Source of the DNA: PXAP01 sp046483315
GTDB taxonomy: Bacteria > Bacteroidota > Bacteroidia > Bacteroidales > PUMT01
Direction of reading: 5' to 3'
Length of the DNA: 64,000 bases
NCBI GenBank assembly: GCA_046483315.1
Contig: JAWODJ010000034.1
Span: 54,069-118,068, forward strand
Shown here: piece after piece, positions 18,614-27,352 of the stretch
How the letters are laid out: each line of letters opens with the position of its first letter
How positions within the stretch are numbered: position 1 is the stretch's first letter
Notes under the pieces: model-generated
Told to the model about the DNA's origin: nothing
The model's database searches: none
What the model saw: the letters and a program-made list of their open reading frames with translations, nothing else
Translations under genes and position numbers: made by a program

Positions 18614-19543
18614 CTACAGTTTCAGAAATTCCAGGTTTCTTTTAATCTGTTTGAATCCGGCCCTGTTAACAGCAGTTTTTCTAAAATAGTGATCAAAGCA
18701 CTCTTTGTCAATATTATACCATTCCCTTGCTTTCAATTCAGTTAAGCCGGGTACGGGAGAAAGCAAAGGTTCTTTGTGGGGGCTGGCCTTTCTGTTCCAG
18801 GGACAAACATCCTGGCAAATATCACATCCGAAAACCCGGTTATGCATTTTATCCTTTATTTCGGAAGGAAGGCTCTCCCGGTACTCAATTGTCATATAGG
18901 AAATACACCTCCGGGCATCCAGTTTGCGCGGTGCGATGATTGCTCCGGTCGGACAGGCATCCATGCAGAGACGGCAATTCCCGCAATGGTCTTTATCAGG
19001 AAGATCCGGAGAAAGCTGAATATCAACAATAAGTTCGCCAATAAAAAAGAAAGATCCTCTGCCTTTGACCAGCAGATTCGTATTTTTACCTATCCAGCCC
19101 AGCCCCGACCGGGCAGCCCACACCCTGTCAAGAACCGGGGCAGAATCGACAAAAGCTCTTCCGTTCACCTTACCTATGGCCCGGTTCATGAACTGCAAAA
19201 GCTGCCTGAGTTTGTCCTTCACCACAAAATGGTAATCAGTTCCATAAGCGTATTTAGATAAGACGGGAGCATCAGGATCTTTCTGAACATCTGCAGGAAA
19301 GTAATTATGCAGTACAGAAATAACACTTCTTGCACCATCAACAAGTTTCCGGGGGTCCACCCTTTCTTCAAAATGATTCTCCATATACTTCATGGTGCCA
19401 TGCATACCTTGCTGCAGCCATTTTTCCAGCCGTGCTGCTTCATTGTCAAGCCGGCATGCCACAGAAATACCACATCCTGAAAAACCAAGATCCCTGGCTT
19501 TACCTTTGATCAGTTTCGAATATTTACTGTTTTCACCGGTCAT
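18614..19543 (-). CDS. queG: Epoxyqueuosine reductase
   Basis: Last step of queuosine tRNA modification: reduces epoxyqueuosine to queuosine using cobalamin and two [4Fe-4S] clusters. About 309 residues. The N-terminal DUF1730-like region (GFSGCGIS, HNYFPADVQ) is followed by the two ferredoxin motifs CGNCRLCMDACPTGA and CDICQDVCPWN. I chose the ATG at 19543 over a TTG one codon upstream. It ends just after yjbQ on the opposite strand; Fe-S supply links it to the SUF operon. Confidence 0.95.
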   Translation of the reverse strand: MTGENSKYSKLIKGKARDLGFSGCGISVACRLDNEAARLEKWLQQGMHGTMKYMENHFEERVDPRKLVDGARSVISVLHNYFPADVQKDPDAPVLSKYAYGTDYHFVVKDKLRQLLQFMNRAIGKVNGRAFVDSAPVLDRVWAARSGLGWIGKNTNLLVKGRGSFFFIGELIVDIQLSPDLPDKDHCGNCRLCMDACPTGAIIAPRKLDARRCISYMTIEYRESLPSEIKDKMHNRVFGCDICQDVCPWNRKASPHKEPLLSPVPGLTELKAREWYNIDKECFDHYFRKTAVNRAGFKQIKRNLEFLKL

Positions 19544-19681
19544 CAATTTACCCGTTTAAAGTACTGATGCAAATTAATAACAACAGCAGAATAAAAAAAA
19601 TACCCGGCTCATTATCCAAACAGCTATATATAGATTACCTTTACTAATTAATAAGATAAACCAGGAGAAACTTAAAAAGCC

Positions 19682-20437
19682 ATGAGAGAAAAAAGTGATT
19701 TGAATGTAGCCGTGCTCATAGACGCCGATAATATACCCTATTCAAATATTAAAGGTATGCTTGATGAAATAGCAAAATTCGGTATACCTTCTATCAAAAG
19801 AATCTATGGAGACTGGACAAAAAATACTGTTGCCGGATGGAAACCTGCCTTGCTTGAACACGCTATCACCCCGGTACAGCAATACAGCTATACAACAGGA
19901 AAAAATGCAACTGACTCGGCTATGATTATTGATGCAATGGATATTCTTCACAGCAATAAAGTTGACGGGTTCTGCATAGTCTCAAGCGACAGCGATTTTA
20001 CACGGCTGGCAATAAGACTGAGGGAATCAGGCATGCTGGTCATTGGTATCGGAGAAAAGAAAACACCTAACCCTTTTATCGTTGCCTGTGATAAATTTAT
20101 TTATATTGAAATAATAGGGAAATCAGAAGCTCCCAAAAAGACGGAAAGAACAACAGCTCCTGCAGCACCGGCAAAAATTAAAATCGATTCTATTGACAAT
20201 AAATTCATTCAATTATTGAAAAACTCAGTTGAAGATCTGGCAGATGATGACGGCTGGGCTGCCCTGGCTGCTGTCGGGGCGTTGATCAACAAGAAGAAAC
20301 CCGATTTTGACCCGCGGAATTACGGTTTCCCAAAACTTACTCCACTTATTAAATCCCTTAAGAAACATTTTGATGTTGATGAAAGAGAGGCTGAAAAAGG
20401 CCACATAAAACATATTTATGTGAAAATAAAAAAATAG
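19682..20437 (+). CDS. NYN-domain (LabA-like PIN) protein with C-terminal OST-HTH/LOTUS domain
   Basis: 251 residues. Residues ~8-145 form a NYN/PIN-type nuclease domain: LIDADNIPY with the first acidic residues, KNATDSAMIIDAMD, and SSDSDFTRL complete the acidic metal-binding set. Residues ~168-250 look like an OST-HTH/LOTUS RNA-binding module (DGWAALAAVGALINKK, ending GHIKHIYVKIKK). This architecture suggests an RNA-directed endonuclease or binding protein; the target is unknown. It is 79 bp upstream of the PerR-type regulator on the same strand, with the probable PerR operator between them. Confidence 0.9.
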   Translation: MREKSDLNVAVLIDADNIPYSNIKGMLDEIAKFGIPSIKRIYGDWTKNTVAGWKPALLEHAITPVQQYSYTTGKNATDSAMIIDAMDILHSNKVDGFCIVSSDSDFTRLAIRLRESGMLVIGIGEKKTPNPFIVACDKFIYIEIIGKSEAPKKTERTTAPAAPAKIKIDSIDNKFIQLLKNSVEDLADDDGWAALAAVGALINKKKPDFDPRNYGFPKLTPLIKSLKKHFDVDEREAEKGHIKHIYVKIKK

Positions 20438-20492
20438 TTGCCACTGGATATTGATATTGGCCGGAATTTACATTAAATTTACTCTTTATTAA

Positions 20493-20509
20493 ATAAGATT
20501 CATTCTTAT
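20493..20509. promoter_or_regulatory. Candidate PerR/Fur-type operator upstream of perR
   Basis: ATAAGATTCATTCTTAT, a 6-bp perfect inverted repeat (ATAAGA...TCTTAT) with a 5-bp centre, directly upstream of the Fur-family gene start at 20516. The size and A/T-rich symmetry match Fur-family operators and imply autoregulation. Inference; a partly matching site occurs before katG at 21019. Confidence 0.5.
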
Positions 20510-20515
20510 ATAATT

Positions 20516-20950
20516 ATGACAAATACAGACCAACTGGAATTACGCAGCAGGCTCAAAGAAAAGGGTCTGAAAGTAACTCCTCAGAGAGTAGCTGTTTATC
20601 AGGCTCTTATTAGACTTAACAATCATCCTACAGCCGAAAACGTGGCCGATTATGTAAGGAATGAACATCCGAACATTGCAACAGGAACCGTATATAATAT
20701 TTTGGAGACTTTCACCGATAAAGAACTTGTAAAAAAGGTTAAGACAGAAAAAGATGTTATGAGATATGATGCAATGATGGAAAACCACCATCATATTTAT
20801 TGCGAAGATTCTGAAAAAATAGAGGACTACTTTGATAATGACCTTGATGAATTGCTTTACAAATACTTCAAAAAAAAGAAGATCCCAGGTTTTAATATAT
20901 CAGAAATCAGAACCCAGATAGTAGGGAAGTTTCAAAATAATGGAAACTAA
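20516..20950 (+). CDS. perR: PerR-type Fur family transcriptional regulator lacking the structural zinc cysteines
   Basis: 144 residues. The N-terminal winged helix includes the recognition-helix region ATGTVYNILETF. All five regulatory metal ligands known in Bacillus PerR fall at the identical positions: His37, Asp85, His91, His93, Asp104; the Asp at 104 favours PerR over Fur. Of the four structural-zinc cysteines (96, 99, 136, 139) only Cys96 remains; the others are Ser99, Val136 and Phe139. It should act as a peroxide-sensing repressor, with katG next to it as the obvious target. An inverted repeat in front of it suggests autoregulation. Confidence 0.9.
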   Translation: MTNTDQLELRSRLKEKGLKVTPQRVAVYQALIRLNNHPTAENVADYVRNEHPNIATGTVYNILETFTDKELVKKVKTEKDVMRYDAMMENHHHIYCEDSEKIEDYFDNDLDELLYKYFKKKKIPGFNISEIRTQIVGKFQNNGN

Positions 20951-21018
20951 CTCCATTTTTGATCTCACATCTGAATAATCCATGATACTTCGTCTTATAA
21001 ATAAAAATGCATAAAAAA

Positions 21019-21035
21019 TGAGAATCAATTATTTA
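21019..21035. promoter_or_regulatory. Candidate PerR operator upstream of katG
   Basis: TGAGAATCAATTATTTA agrees at about 10 of 15 positions with the reverse complement of the inverted repeat in front of perR. It is ~98 bp upstream of the katG ATG. Symmetry is imperfect, so this is only a candidate. Confidence 0.35.
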
Positions 21036-21132
21036 TTAATTTAAAAATCAGGCAACTATCTGCATCGGGAATTCCCTGTGCAAAAAACGAAGACTTATGG
21101 CCGATTAATATTAAAATTTAAAAATAAGTACT

Positions 21133-23316
21133 ATGGACAATTCAAAAAAAGGAAAATGCCCTGTAATGCACGGAGCGAATACGGAAACAACTAACTCCGT
21201 AATGAGTTGGTGGCCAAATGCGCTTAATTTGGATATTCTGCATCAGCACGACACTAAAACAAATCCACTTGGTGAGAACTTCAATTATCGGGAAGAATTT
21301 AAAAAACTCGATTTAGATGCAGTGAAAAACGACCTTAAAAAGTTAATGACAGATAGCCAGGATTGGTGGCCGGCTGATTGGGGACACTATGGTGGTTTAA
21401 TGATTAGAATGGCATGGCATAGTGCCGGCACCTACCGCATTGCTGACGGACGTGGAGGTAGTAATACCGGAAACCAGCGCTTTGCACCCCTAAACAGCTG
21501 GCCTGATAATGTTAATCTGGATAAGGCACGCAGGTTATTGTGGCCCATCAAGAAAAAATATGGCAACAAGCTCTCATGGGCCGATTTGTTTATTCTGGCC
21601 GGAAATATGGCCTATGAATCCATGGGCTTTAAAACCTTTGGGTTTGCAGGCGGACGCGAAGACATCTGGCATCCCGAAAAGGACATTTACTGGGGGGCTG
21701 AGAAAGAATGGCTTGAACCCACAAAAGCCCGCTATTCTGATGATCAGGAACGTGAATCGCTGGAAAACCCCCTGGCGGCGGTACAGATGGGGTTGATTTA
21801 CGTAAACCCCGAAGGAGTAGATGGCAACCCTGACCCGCTAAGAACCGCAAAGGATGTGCGCACGACATTCAGGCGCATGGCCATGAACGATGAAGAAACC
21901 GTTGCATTAACCGCCGGTGGTCACACTGTCGGTAAGTGCCACGGAAATGGCGATGCATCTATCCTGGGCCCAAAGCCGGAAGAAGCAGAACCGGAAGAGC
22001 AGGGCTTTGGCTGGAAAAACCCAAAAGGTAAGGGCCATTCTGAAGATACTGTTTCCAGCGGACTGGAAGGTGCATGGTCGAGCAAGCCCGACAGATGGAA
22101 TCATACATATTTCCATCTTTTGCTCAATCACGAATGGGAGTCCAGAAAAAGTCCCGCAGGGGCATGGCAATGGGAACCCGTTAACATGAAAGAGGAAGAT
22201 AAACCTTTTGATGCCCATATTCCCGGAGTACGCCGCAATCCCATCATGACAGATGCCGATATGGCAATGAAAATGGATCCTGAATACAGAAAAATATCAG
22301 AACGTTTTTATAAAAACCCTGAGGAATTTGCCGAAATGTTTGCAAGGGCATGGTTTAAATTAACGCATCGTGACCTAGGTCCGAAAAGCCGTTACCTGGG
22401 ACCTGATGTACCCAAAGAAGATCTTATCTGGCAGGATCCCGTTCCGTCGGTTGACTACACCCTGTCGGAAGCAGAAATTGAAGACCTGAAGAAGAAGTTG
22501 CTGCACAGTGGTCTGTCGCAAACAGAGCTGATCAATACAGCCTGGGACAGTGCAAGAACGTTCAGAGGTTCCGATTACAGAGGTGGAGCAAATGGAGCAA
22601 GAATACGTCTTACACCTCACAAAAACTGGGAAGGCAATGAGCCAAAACGCCTTGAAAAAGTTTTGAATAAACTTACTGAAATTCAATCAGGTTTAAACAA
22701 AAAAGTAAGTATTGCCGACCTGATTGTACTGGGAGGTACTGCTGCCATTGAAAAAGCAGCACAGCAAGCCGGGGTAAATATAAAGGTACCTTTCAGCCCG
22801 GGAAGGGGTGATGCCACAGACGAAATGACCGATGCCGAATCTTTCGGCGACCTTGAGCCCATTCACGATGGTTACAGAAACTGGCTCAAAAAAGACTATG
22901 CCGTGAAACCTGAAGAACTGCTACTCGACAGAACTCAGCTTATGGGATTGACAGCTCCTGAAATGACTGTTTTAATTGGCGGCATGCGTGTATTAGGTAC
23001 AAATCATGGAGGAACAAAACATGGTGTGTTTACAGACAGAGAAGGCAAGCTAACAAATGATTTCTTTGTAAATCTTACCGACATGAGTTACTCATGGAAA
23101 CCTGTTTCAGACAATCTGTATCATATAGTCGACAGAAAGACAAAACAGATGAAATGGACAGCCACCAGGGTTGACTTAGTGTTTGGTTCCAATTCGGTAT
23201 TACGTGCTTATTCAGAACTGTATGCACAAGATGACAACAAAGAAAAATTTGTTAAAGATTTTGTGAGTGCATGGGTAAAAGTAATGAATGCAGATCGTTT
23301 TGACCTGACGAAATAG
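21133..23316 (+). CDS. katG: Bifunctional catalase-peroxidase
   Basis: Haem enzyme that removes hydrogen peroxide by catalase and peroxidase reactions. 727 residues: the usual duplicated two-domain KatG. The distal site is complete (Arg92, Trp95, His96 in RMAWHSAG), the proximal haem ligand is His264 (GGHTVGKCHG), and the Met-Tyr-Trp adduct residues needed for catalase activity are present (Trp95, Tyr223, Met249). No signal peptide; cytoplasmic. It lies 182 bp after the PerR-type gene, with a candidate operator between them, and is followed by a terminator. Confidence 0.98.
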   Translation: MDNSKKGKCPVMHGANTETTNSVMSWWPNALNLDILHQHDTKTNPLGENFNYREEFKKLDLDAVKNDLKKLMTDSQDWWPADWGHYGGLMIRMAWHSAGTYRIADGRGGSNTGNQRFAPLNSWPDNVNLDKARRLLWPIKKKYGNKLSWADLFILAGNMAYESMGFKTFGFAGGREDIWHPEKDIYWGAEKEWLEPTKARYSDDQERESLENPLAAVQMGLIYVNPEGVDGNPDPLRTAKDVRTTFRRMAMNDEETVALTAGGHTVGKCHGNGDASILGPKPEEAEPEEQGFGWKNPKGKGHSEDTVSSGLEGAWSSKPDRWNHTYFHLLLNHEWESRKSPAGAWQWEPVNMKEEDKPFDAHIPGVRRNPIMTDADMAMKMDPEYRKISERFYKNPEEFAEMFARAWFKLTHRDLGPKSRYLGPDVPKEDLIWQDPVPSVDYTLSEAEIEDLKKKLLHSGLSQTELINTAWDSARTFRGSDYRGGANGARIRLTPHKNWEGNEPKRLEKVLNKLTEIQSGLNKKVSIADLIVLGGTAAIEKAAQQAGVNIKVPFSPGRGDATDEMTDAESFGDLEPIHDGYRNWLKKDYAVKPEELLLDRTQLMGLTAPEMTVLIGGMRVLGTNHGGTKHGVFTDREGKLTNDFFVNLTDMSYSWKPVSDNLYHIVDRKTKQMKWTATRVDLVFGSNSVLRAYSELYAQDDNKEKFVKDFVSAWVKVMNADRFDLTK

Positions 23317-23388
23317 ACTAACCCGGCTGCTAATTCGACATCCCACACTACCATAGTGCCATGTTATCTGCCATTGCACGGAACTTGC

Positions 23389-23424
23389 AAAAGGGGAGCA
23401 GCCTGATAGGCTATTCCCCTTTTA
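23389..23424 (+). terminator. Rho-independent terminator after katG
   Basis: Stem AAAAGGGGAGCAGCCT / AGGCTATTCCCCTTTT with an interior mismatch and a short GAT loop, ending in a T-run. It lies 73 bp downstream of the katG stop. Confidence 0.82.
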
Positions 23425-23661
23425 TTAAGTATTTAACGCAGAAGACGGATATTATGGACAGACTCCAGGTAGTGTATACTGAATTAAACAGTACGTAATC
23501 GGTTGTCAGAGGATACCGTTTAAATGTCTGCAAATAATGTTTCTTATCCTGCTCCTGTGAGAGTTTATCAAGATCCTGTTACATTATTGAATTAATTGAA
23601 CTATTTTCTGATTACAGTTCCAACCTCTTTATCTACAAAAAAATCTTTAACATAAAAGTAC
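23425..23661. other. Intergenic stretch without recognisable gene
   Basis: Between the katG terminator and the promoter of the membrane protein gene. No frame of convincing composition and no RNA gene signature is visible. Confidence 0.6.
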
Positions 23662-23669
23662 TATCTTTG
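23662..23669 (+). promoter_or_regulatory. Candidate -7 element for the membrane protein gene
   Basis: TATCTTTG matches TAnnTTTG, 16-22 bp upstream of the ATG candidates at 23685 and 23691, giving a very short leader. No TTTG is present at the expected -33 distance. Confidence 0.4.
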
Positions 23670-23684
23670 CACTTATAAACGAGG

Positions 23685-24794
23685 ATGATAATGCGGGTTA
23701 TATTAACCATCATTGCCATAGTGTTCCTGGTCGGGGCACCCCTTCTTGGAATACACCTTTCAGGGGAACCTGTTGACAGTTTTCTTGTATTCCCTCCTGT
23801 AAACACCTCTCTTACAATAGATCACGCACCCTTTTCGAAAACTGTCTTCTTTTTGACCCTGTTCCTTATCCTGGTGATAACTGTCCCCTTTATCATTAAG
23901 GTGTTCACATCTAAAAAGGTTAACCCAGAAAAGAGCAGTGATAACAAATTCCCTTCATGGGGCTGGGCAGGCCTGCTTATAATGTCAGCAGGCTGGGTGC
24001 TGGCATGGACACGTTTTGAATGGTTCAGCAGCCTGCAAACCCACACTTTCACCATCCCATGGATTGGCTATATTATCTCTGTCAACGCTATTACATTCAA
24101 ACGTACGGGCCGTTCACCATTAACCCACGAGCCGGTCTATTTTGCCATCTTGTTTATTCTCAGTGCAATATTCTGGTGGTATTTTGAATACCTCAATCAG
24201 TTCACTCAGAACTGGTATTATGTCAATGTAGAAACTCTTGGCAGATCGGAGTTTTTCCTCTATGCCACCCTGCCCTTTGCGACCGTCCTCCCGGCCGTAA
24301 TAAGCACCTATCACTTGCTGAAATCTTTTCCGGGTTTAAGCAGGGGGCTCGGCCACTTTCTCAGTATGCCCATATCAAGTCCGCGAACAACGGCCATAAC
24401 AGCCGCAATAATCGCCACTGCGCTGCTGTCGTTGATTGGTGTCTGGCCTGACTACCTGTTTCCTCTGCTGTGGCTGGCTCCTCTTGCAATTATTTCAGCG
24501 GCAATGGTTATCTCAGATGTTCCGACTTTTTTGGGCAGTATCACCAGGGGAAACTGGAAAACAGTTTACCTTCTCGCTTTATCTGCCCTGGTATGCGGGT
24601 TTTTCTGGGAAATGTGGAACTATTTCAGCTATACCCGATGGGAATATGCAGTTCCATACGTGGGCAGATTCAAATTATTTGAAATGCCTGTTTTAGGATA
24701 TGCGGGATACCTTCCATTCGGACTGCAATGCGGGTTAATGGCCCTGCTGGTGAAACATATGATTTATCCCTCATCCGGTAAAATAAGTTTATGA
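23685..24794 (+). CDS. Multi-pass membrane protein of unknown function with an internally repeated motif
   Basis: 369 residues, not recognised. About nine hydrophobic segments. A motif occurs twice: near residues 163-190 (FWWYFEYLNQFTQNWYY... then EFFLYATLPF) and near 307-345 (FFWEMWNYFSYTRWEY... then FEMPVLGYAGYLPFG). Each copy has W-x(2-3)-E-x-x-N, an aromatic W-[YE]-Y and an acidic-aromatic segment ahead of a Pro-Phe helix, suggesting an ancient duplication. The W/E/N plus P-F arrangement recalls the repeated lycopene-cyclase-type membrane domain, but this is an eye comparison only. ATG at 23685 or 23691. It is 107 bp upstream of the S9 peptidase. Confidence 0.8.
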   Translation: MIMRVILTIIAIVFLVGAPLLGIHLSGEPVDSFLVFPPVNTSLTIDHAPFSKTVFFLTLFLILVITVPFIIKVFTSKKVNPEKSSDNKFPSWGWAGLLIMSAGWVLAWTRFEWFSSLQTHTFTIPWIGYIISVNAITFKRTGRSPLTHEPVYFAILFILSAIFWWYFEYLNQFTQNWYYVNVETLGRSEFFLYATLPFATVLPAVISTYHLLKSFPGLSRGLGHFLSMPISSPRTTAITAAIIATALLSLIGVWPDYLFPLLWLAPLAIISAAMVISDVPTFLGSITRGNWKTVYLLALSALVCGFFWEMWNYFSYTRWEYAVPYVGRFKLFEMPVLGYAGYLPFGLQCGLMALLVKHMIYPSSGKISL

Positions 24795-24901
24795 GAAAAT
24801 TTTAAAGCCGGCAGGTACGATAAATAATTCAAAATCTCGGTTTAAACTGGCCTTTCAACTATTTTTGACACTATTATCATTATTAACCAAACCCGGTAAT
24901 T

Positions 24902-26944
24902 ATGAACAAATCGGCACATATATTCTTACTTGTTATTATTTGCATCTTTTCAATCAAAACAATGACACAGGCACAGGAAAAGACAAAAAGCCTTTCGGCG
25001 GAAACCCTGTGGGAAATGAAACGGATCGGCTCACCGGTTATATCCCCTGACGGACGGTGGGTTGTCGCTCCCGTAACCCGTTACACAATTGATGACGATA
25101 AAAGTCATACTGATCTGTGGCTGTTTGCTTCTGACGGTTCAGTAGAAAGACAGCTCACCATTTCAGGCTTTGCTGACGGACAACCCGCATTCAGCCCTGA
25201 TGGTTCACAACTGGCATTTATCAGCCGGAGAGATCAGGATGATGCCTCCCAGATATACCTTCTGCCTGTCAAAGAGCCGGGTGAAGCTGTCAGGCTGACA
25301 GAGGTCCCGACCGGAGTAAGCGCTCCCAAATGGGCAGGTGATCACATCTATTTTATCTCCAGGGTATGGCCCGATAAGAACTGGAAAGAGATGGAGGAAC
25401 AGGTAAAGAAGGACCGGGATTCGAAAATGTCGGCACATACGTGGAATGCACTTCCCTACGCACACTGGGACACCTGGATTGACGAGGATCGTCAGGCCCA
25501 TCTCTACAAAATCCCGGCCTCAGGAGGAGACATTGAAACGGTCACCCTCCCTACAGGATGGGAACTGCCCAGATCAAGCCAGGGAGCTGCAAGCTACGAT
25601 GTGGCCCCTGATAATTCATGGGTTGCCTTTGTAGCTGACAGCAAAAGAGATGGAGTTGATCCTGATATGGATATTTTCCTTATGAAAACCGGAGGCAGCG
25701 AGGCAGTTAATATCACTCCTGATAATGAAGCCTCTGATATCAATCCCCTTTTCAGTCCCAATAGCCGGTATCTTGCATTCAACCAGCAAAGTATCAAGGG
25801 TTTCTATGCCGATACCAGGAGGCTGGTGCTGCATGACCTGCAGACCGGCGGGCAAAGGGAAGTGACGGGGGAATGGGACAGATCCGCTGACGGACTCGTA
25901 TGGATGCCCGATGCAACAGGATTGTATGGAGCAATTGACGACGCCGGTACCAGGAGAATTTACCATATTGACATCAACGGCCGCTCTCCGAGGCCTGTAA
26001 CCGGCGAAACAGATTATTCCGGACTTTCCCTGTCAGATAACGGAACACTGGTTGCTTCAAATCAAAGTTTTCTGTATCCCCCAAGGCTGGTCATCGTTAA
26101 TCCTGAAAACGGCGGGACAAGAAGAATAGACACTATCAATGATGATATCCTTGAAAATGTGAAAACAGGGACCTACGAATCAGTCACCTACCAGGGAGCT
26201 GACGGACAGGATATCCAGATGTGGGTACACTACCCGCCAGGATTTGAAAAAAGCAAAAAATACCCGCTGTTCCTTCTTATACACGGAGGTCCTCACAGCG
26301 GTATAAGCGACGGTTTTCATTTTCGCTGGAATGCCCAGACATTTGCCTCATGGGGCTATGTAACGGCATGGCACAATTTCCACGGTTCCTCCGGGTTCGG
26401 TCAGGAATATACCGATGCCATCAATCCGGACTGGATCACTAAACCATACGAGGATACCCGGAAGGCGGCAGAATGGTTTGCCGGCCAGCCATGGATAGAT
26501 GAAACACGCATGGTGGCAGGCGGAGGTAGTTATGGTGGTTACCTGTCAACCATTCTGCTGGGTAAGGAACACCCTTTCAATGCCCTTCTGATCCACGCCC
26601 CGGTATACAACTTCTACAGCCAGATGGCCAGTGATTTTGCAGTTCACTCGACCAGATTTGGCAACTACTGGGAAGATCCGTCGATTTACAGGGAACTGTC
26701 ACCGCACTATTACGCAGGAAATTTCAATACGCCAGCCCTTATAATTCACGGGCATCTGGATTACAGGGTTCCGGTGGGACAGGCATTTGAACTATTCCGC
26801 ACACTGCAGTCACGGGGTGTCGATTCAAGGCTCATCTATTACCCCGATGAGAACCACTGGATACTCAAACCCAACAACTCAATCTACTGGTACTCGCAGG
26901 TAAGGGAATGGATTGAAAAATACGCCGCCCCGGGAGGAAATTAG
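24902..26944 (+). CDS. S9 family peptidase (acylaminoacyl/dipeptidyl peptidase type)
   Basis: 680 residues with a signal peptide (MNKSAHIFLLVIICIFSIKT, then a TQAQE cleavage region), so exported to the periplasm. Residues ~30-430 form a WD40/TolB-like propeller (SPDGRWVV, SPDGSQLAF, SPNSRYLAF blades). The C-terminal hydrolase has an oxyanion HGGPHSG, nucleophile GGGSYGGYL, acid in HGHLDYRVP and His in DENHWI. Likely peptide scavenging. A different S9 enzyme lies at the left end of the window. Confidence 0.95.
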   Translation: MNKSAHIFLLVIICIFSIKTMTQAQEKTKSLSAETLWEMKRIGSPVISPDGRWVVAPVTRYTIDDDKSHTDLWLFASDGSVERQLTISGFADGQPAFSPDGSQLAFISRRDQDDASQIYLLPVKEPGEAVRLTEVPTGVSAPKWAGDHIYFISRVWPDKNWKEMEEQVKKDRDSKMSAHTWNALPYAHWDTWIDEDRQAHLYKIPASGGDIETVTLPTGWELPRSSQGAASYDVAPDNSWVAFVADSKRDGVDPDMDIFLMKTGGSEAVNITPDNEASDINPLFSPNSRYLAFNQQSIKGFYADTRRLVLHDLQTGGQREVTGEWDRSADGLVWMPDATGLYGAIDDAGTRRIYHIDINGRSPRPVTGETDYSGLSLSDNGTLVASNQSFLYPPRLVIVNPENGGTRRIDTINDDILENVKTGTYESVTYQGADGQDIQMWVHYPPGFEKSKKYPLFLLIHGGPHSGISDGFHFRWNAQTFASWGYVTAWHNFHGSSGFGQEYTDAINPDWITKPYEDTRKAAEWFAGQPWIDETRMVAGGGSYGGYLSTILLGKEHPFNALLIHAPVYNFYSQMASDFAVHSTRFGNYWEDPSIYRELSPHYYAGNFNTPALIIHGHLDYRVPVGQAFELFRTLQSRGVDSRLIYYPDENHWILKPNNSIYWYSQVREWIEKYAAPGGN

Positions 26945-26980
26945 CGGAGCTGGATTAGTTACTTTTTTTTACTGTCTGTT

Positions 26981-27001
26981 AATCCCTGATAAACGGGGAT
27001 T
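26981..27001. terminator. Weak hairpin between convergent S9 peptidase and HepT genes
   Basis: AATCCC with GGGATT around a 9-nt loop. No good T-run follows in either direction, so termination is only possible. Confidence 0.3.
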
Positions 27002-27010
27002 GAAAATTAT

Positions 27011-27352
27011 TTATTTAAATTCATTGACCATAATACCTTCAACAACCTTTTCCAGTTCAGGGATATGTATATATGCAACATCCCATACTGTCCATGTTTC
27101 GATATTGAAATATTCATGTGTGGCATAATTTCTGAAAGCTCTTATCTTGAACCACGGGTAATCATATTTCTCTAACAGATCATAATCAGTGCGGATAACT
27201 GCCTCTCCGATTATTATCAATTGGTAAATGATTGCATCCCTGGTTTTAGGGTCATTGATAAAATCTTCTCTGCCGAGTCCTTCAATGTAATGGCTGATTG
27301 CCCGGCAAGCTTCAAGTATATGTACTAGCCTGAGCCTGTCTCTATTTTCCAT
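27011..27352 (-). CDS. hepT: HepT-like HEPN toxin (DUF86)
   Basis: 113 residues, the normal size of HepT. HEPN-family RNase toxin. The catalytic RX4HXY motif is intact: Arg74, His79 and Tyr81 in RNYATHEYF. In the characterised Shewanella pair the Tyr is AMPylated by the MntA antitoxin; this Tyr is retained here. The gene overlaps the MntA gene by 11 bp (start ATG at 27352 inside the antitoxin's end), so the two are translationally coupled. Chromosomal mobile module or resident stress system; the target RNA is unknown. Confidence 0.9.
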   Translation of the reverse strand: MENRDRLRLVHILEACRAISHYIEGLGREDFINDPKTRDAIIYQLIIIGEAVIRTDYDLLEKYDYPWFKIRAFRNYATHEYFNIETWTVWDVAYIHIPELEKVVEGIMVNEFK

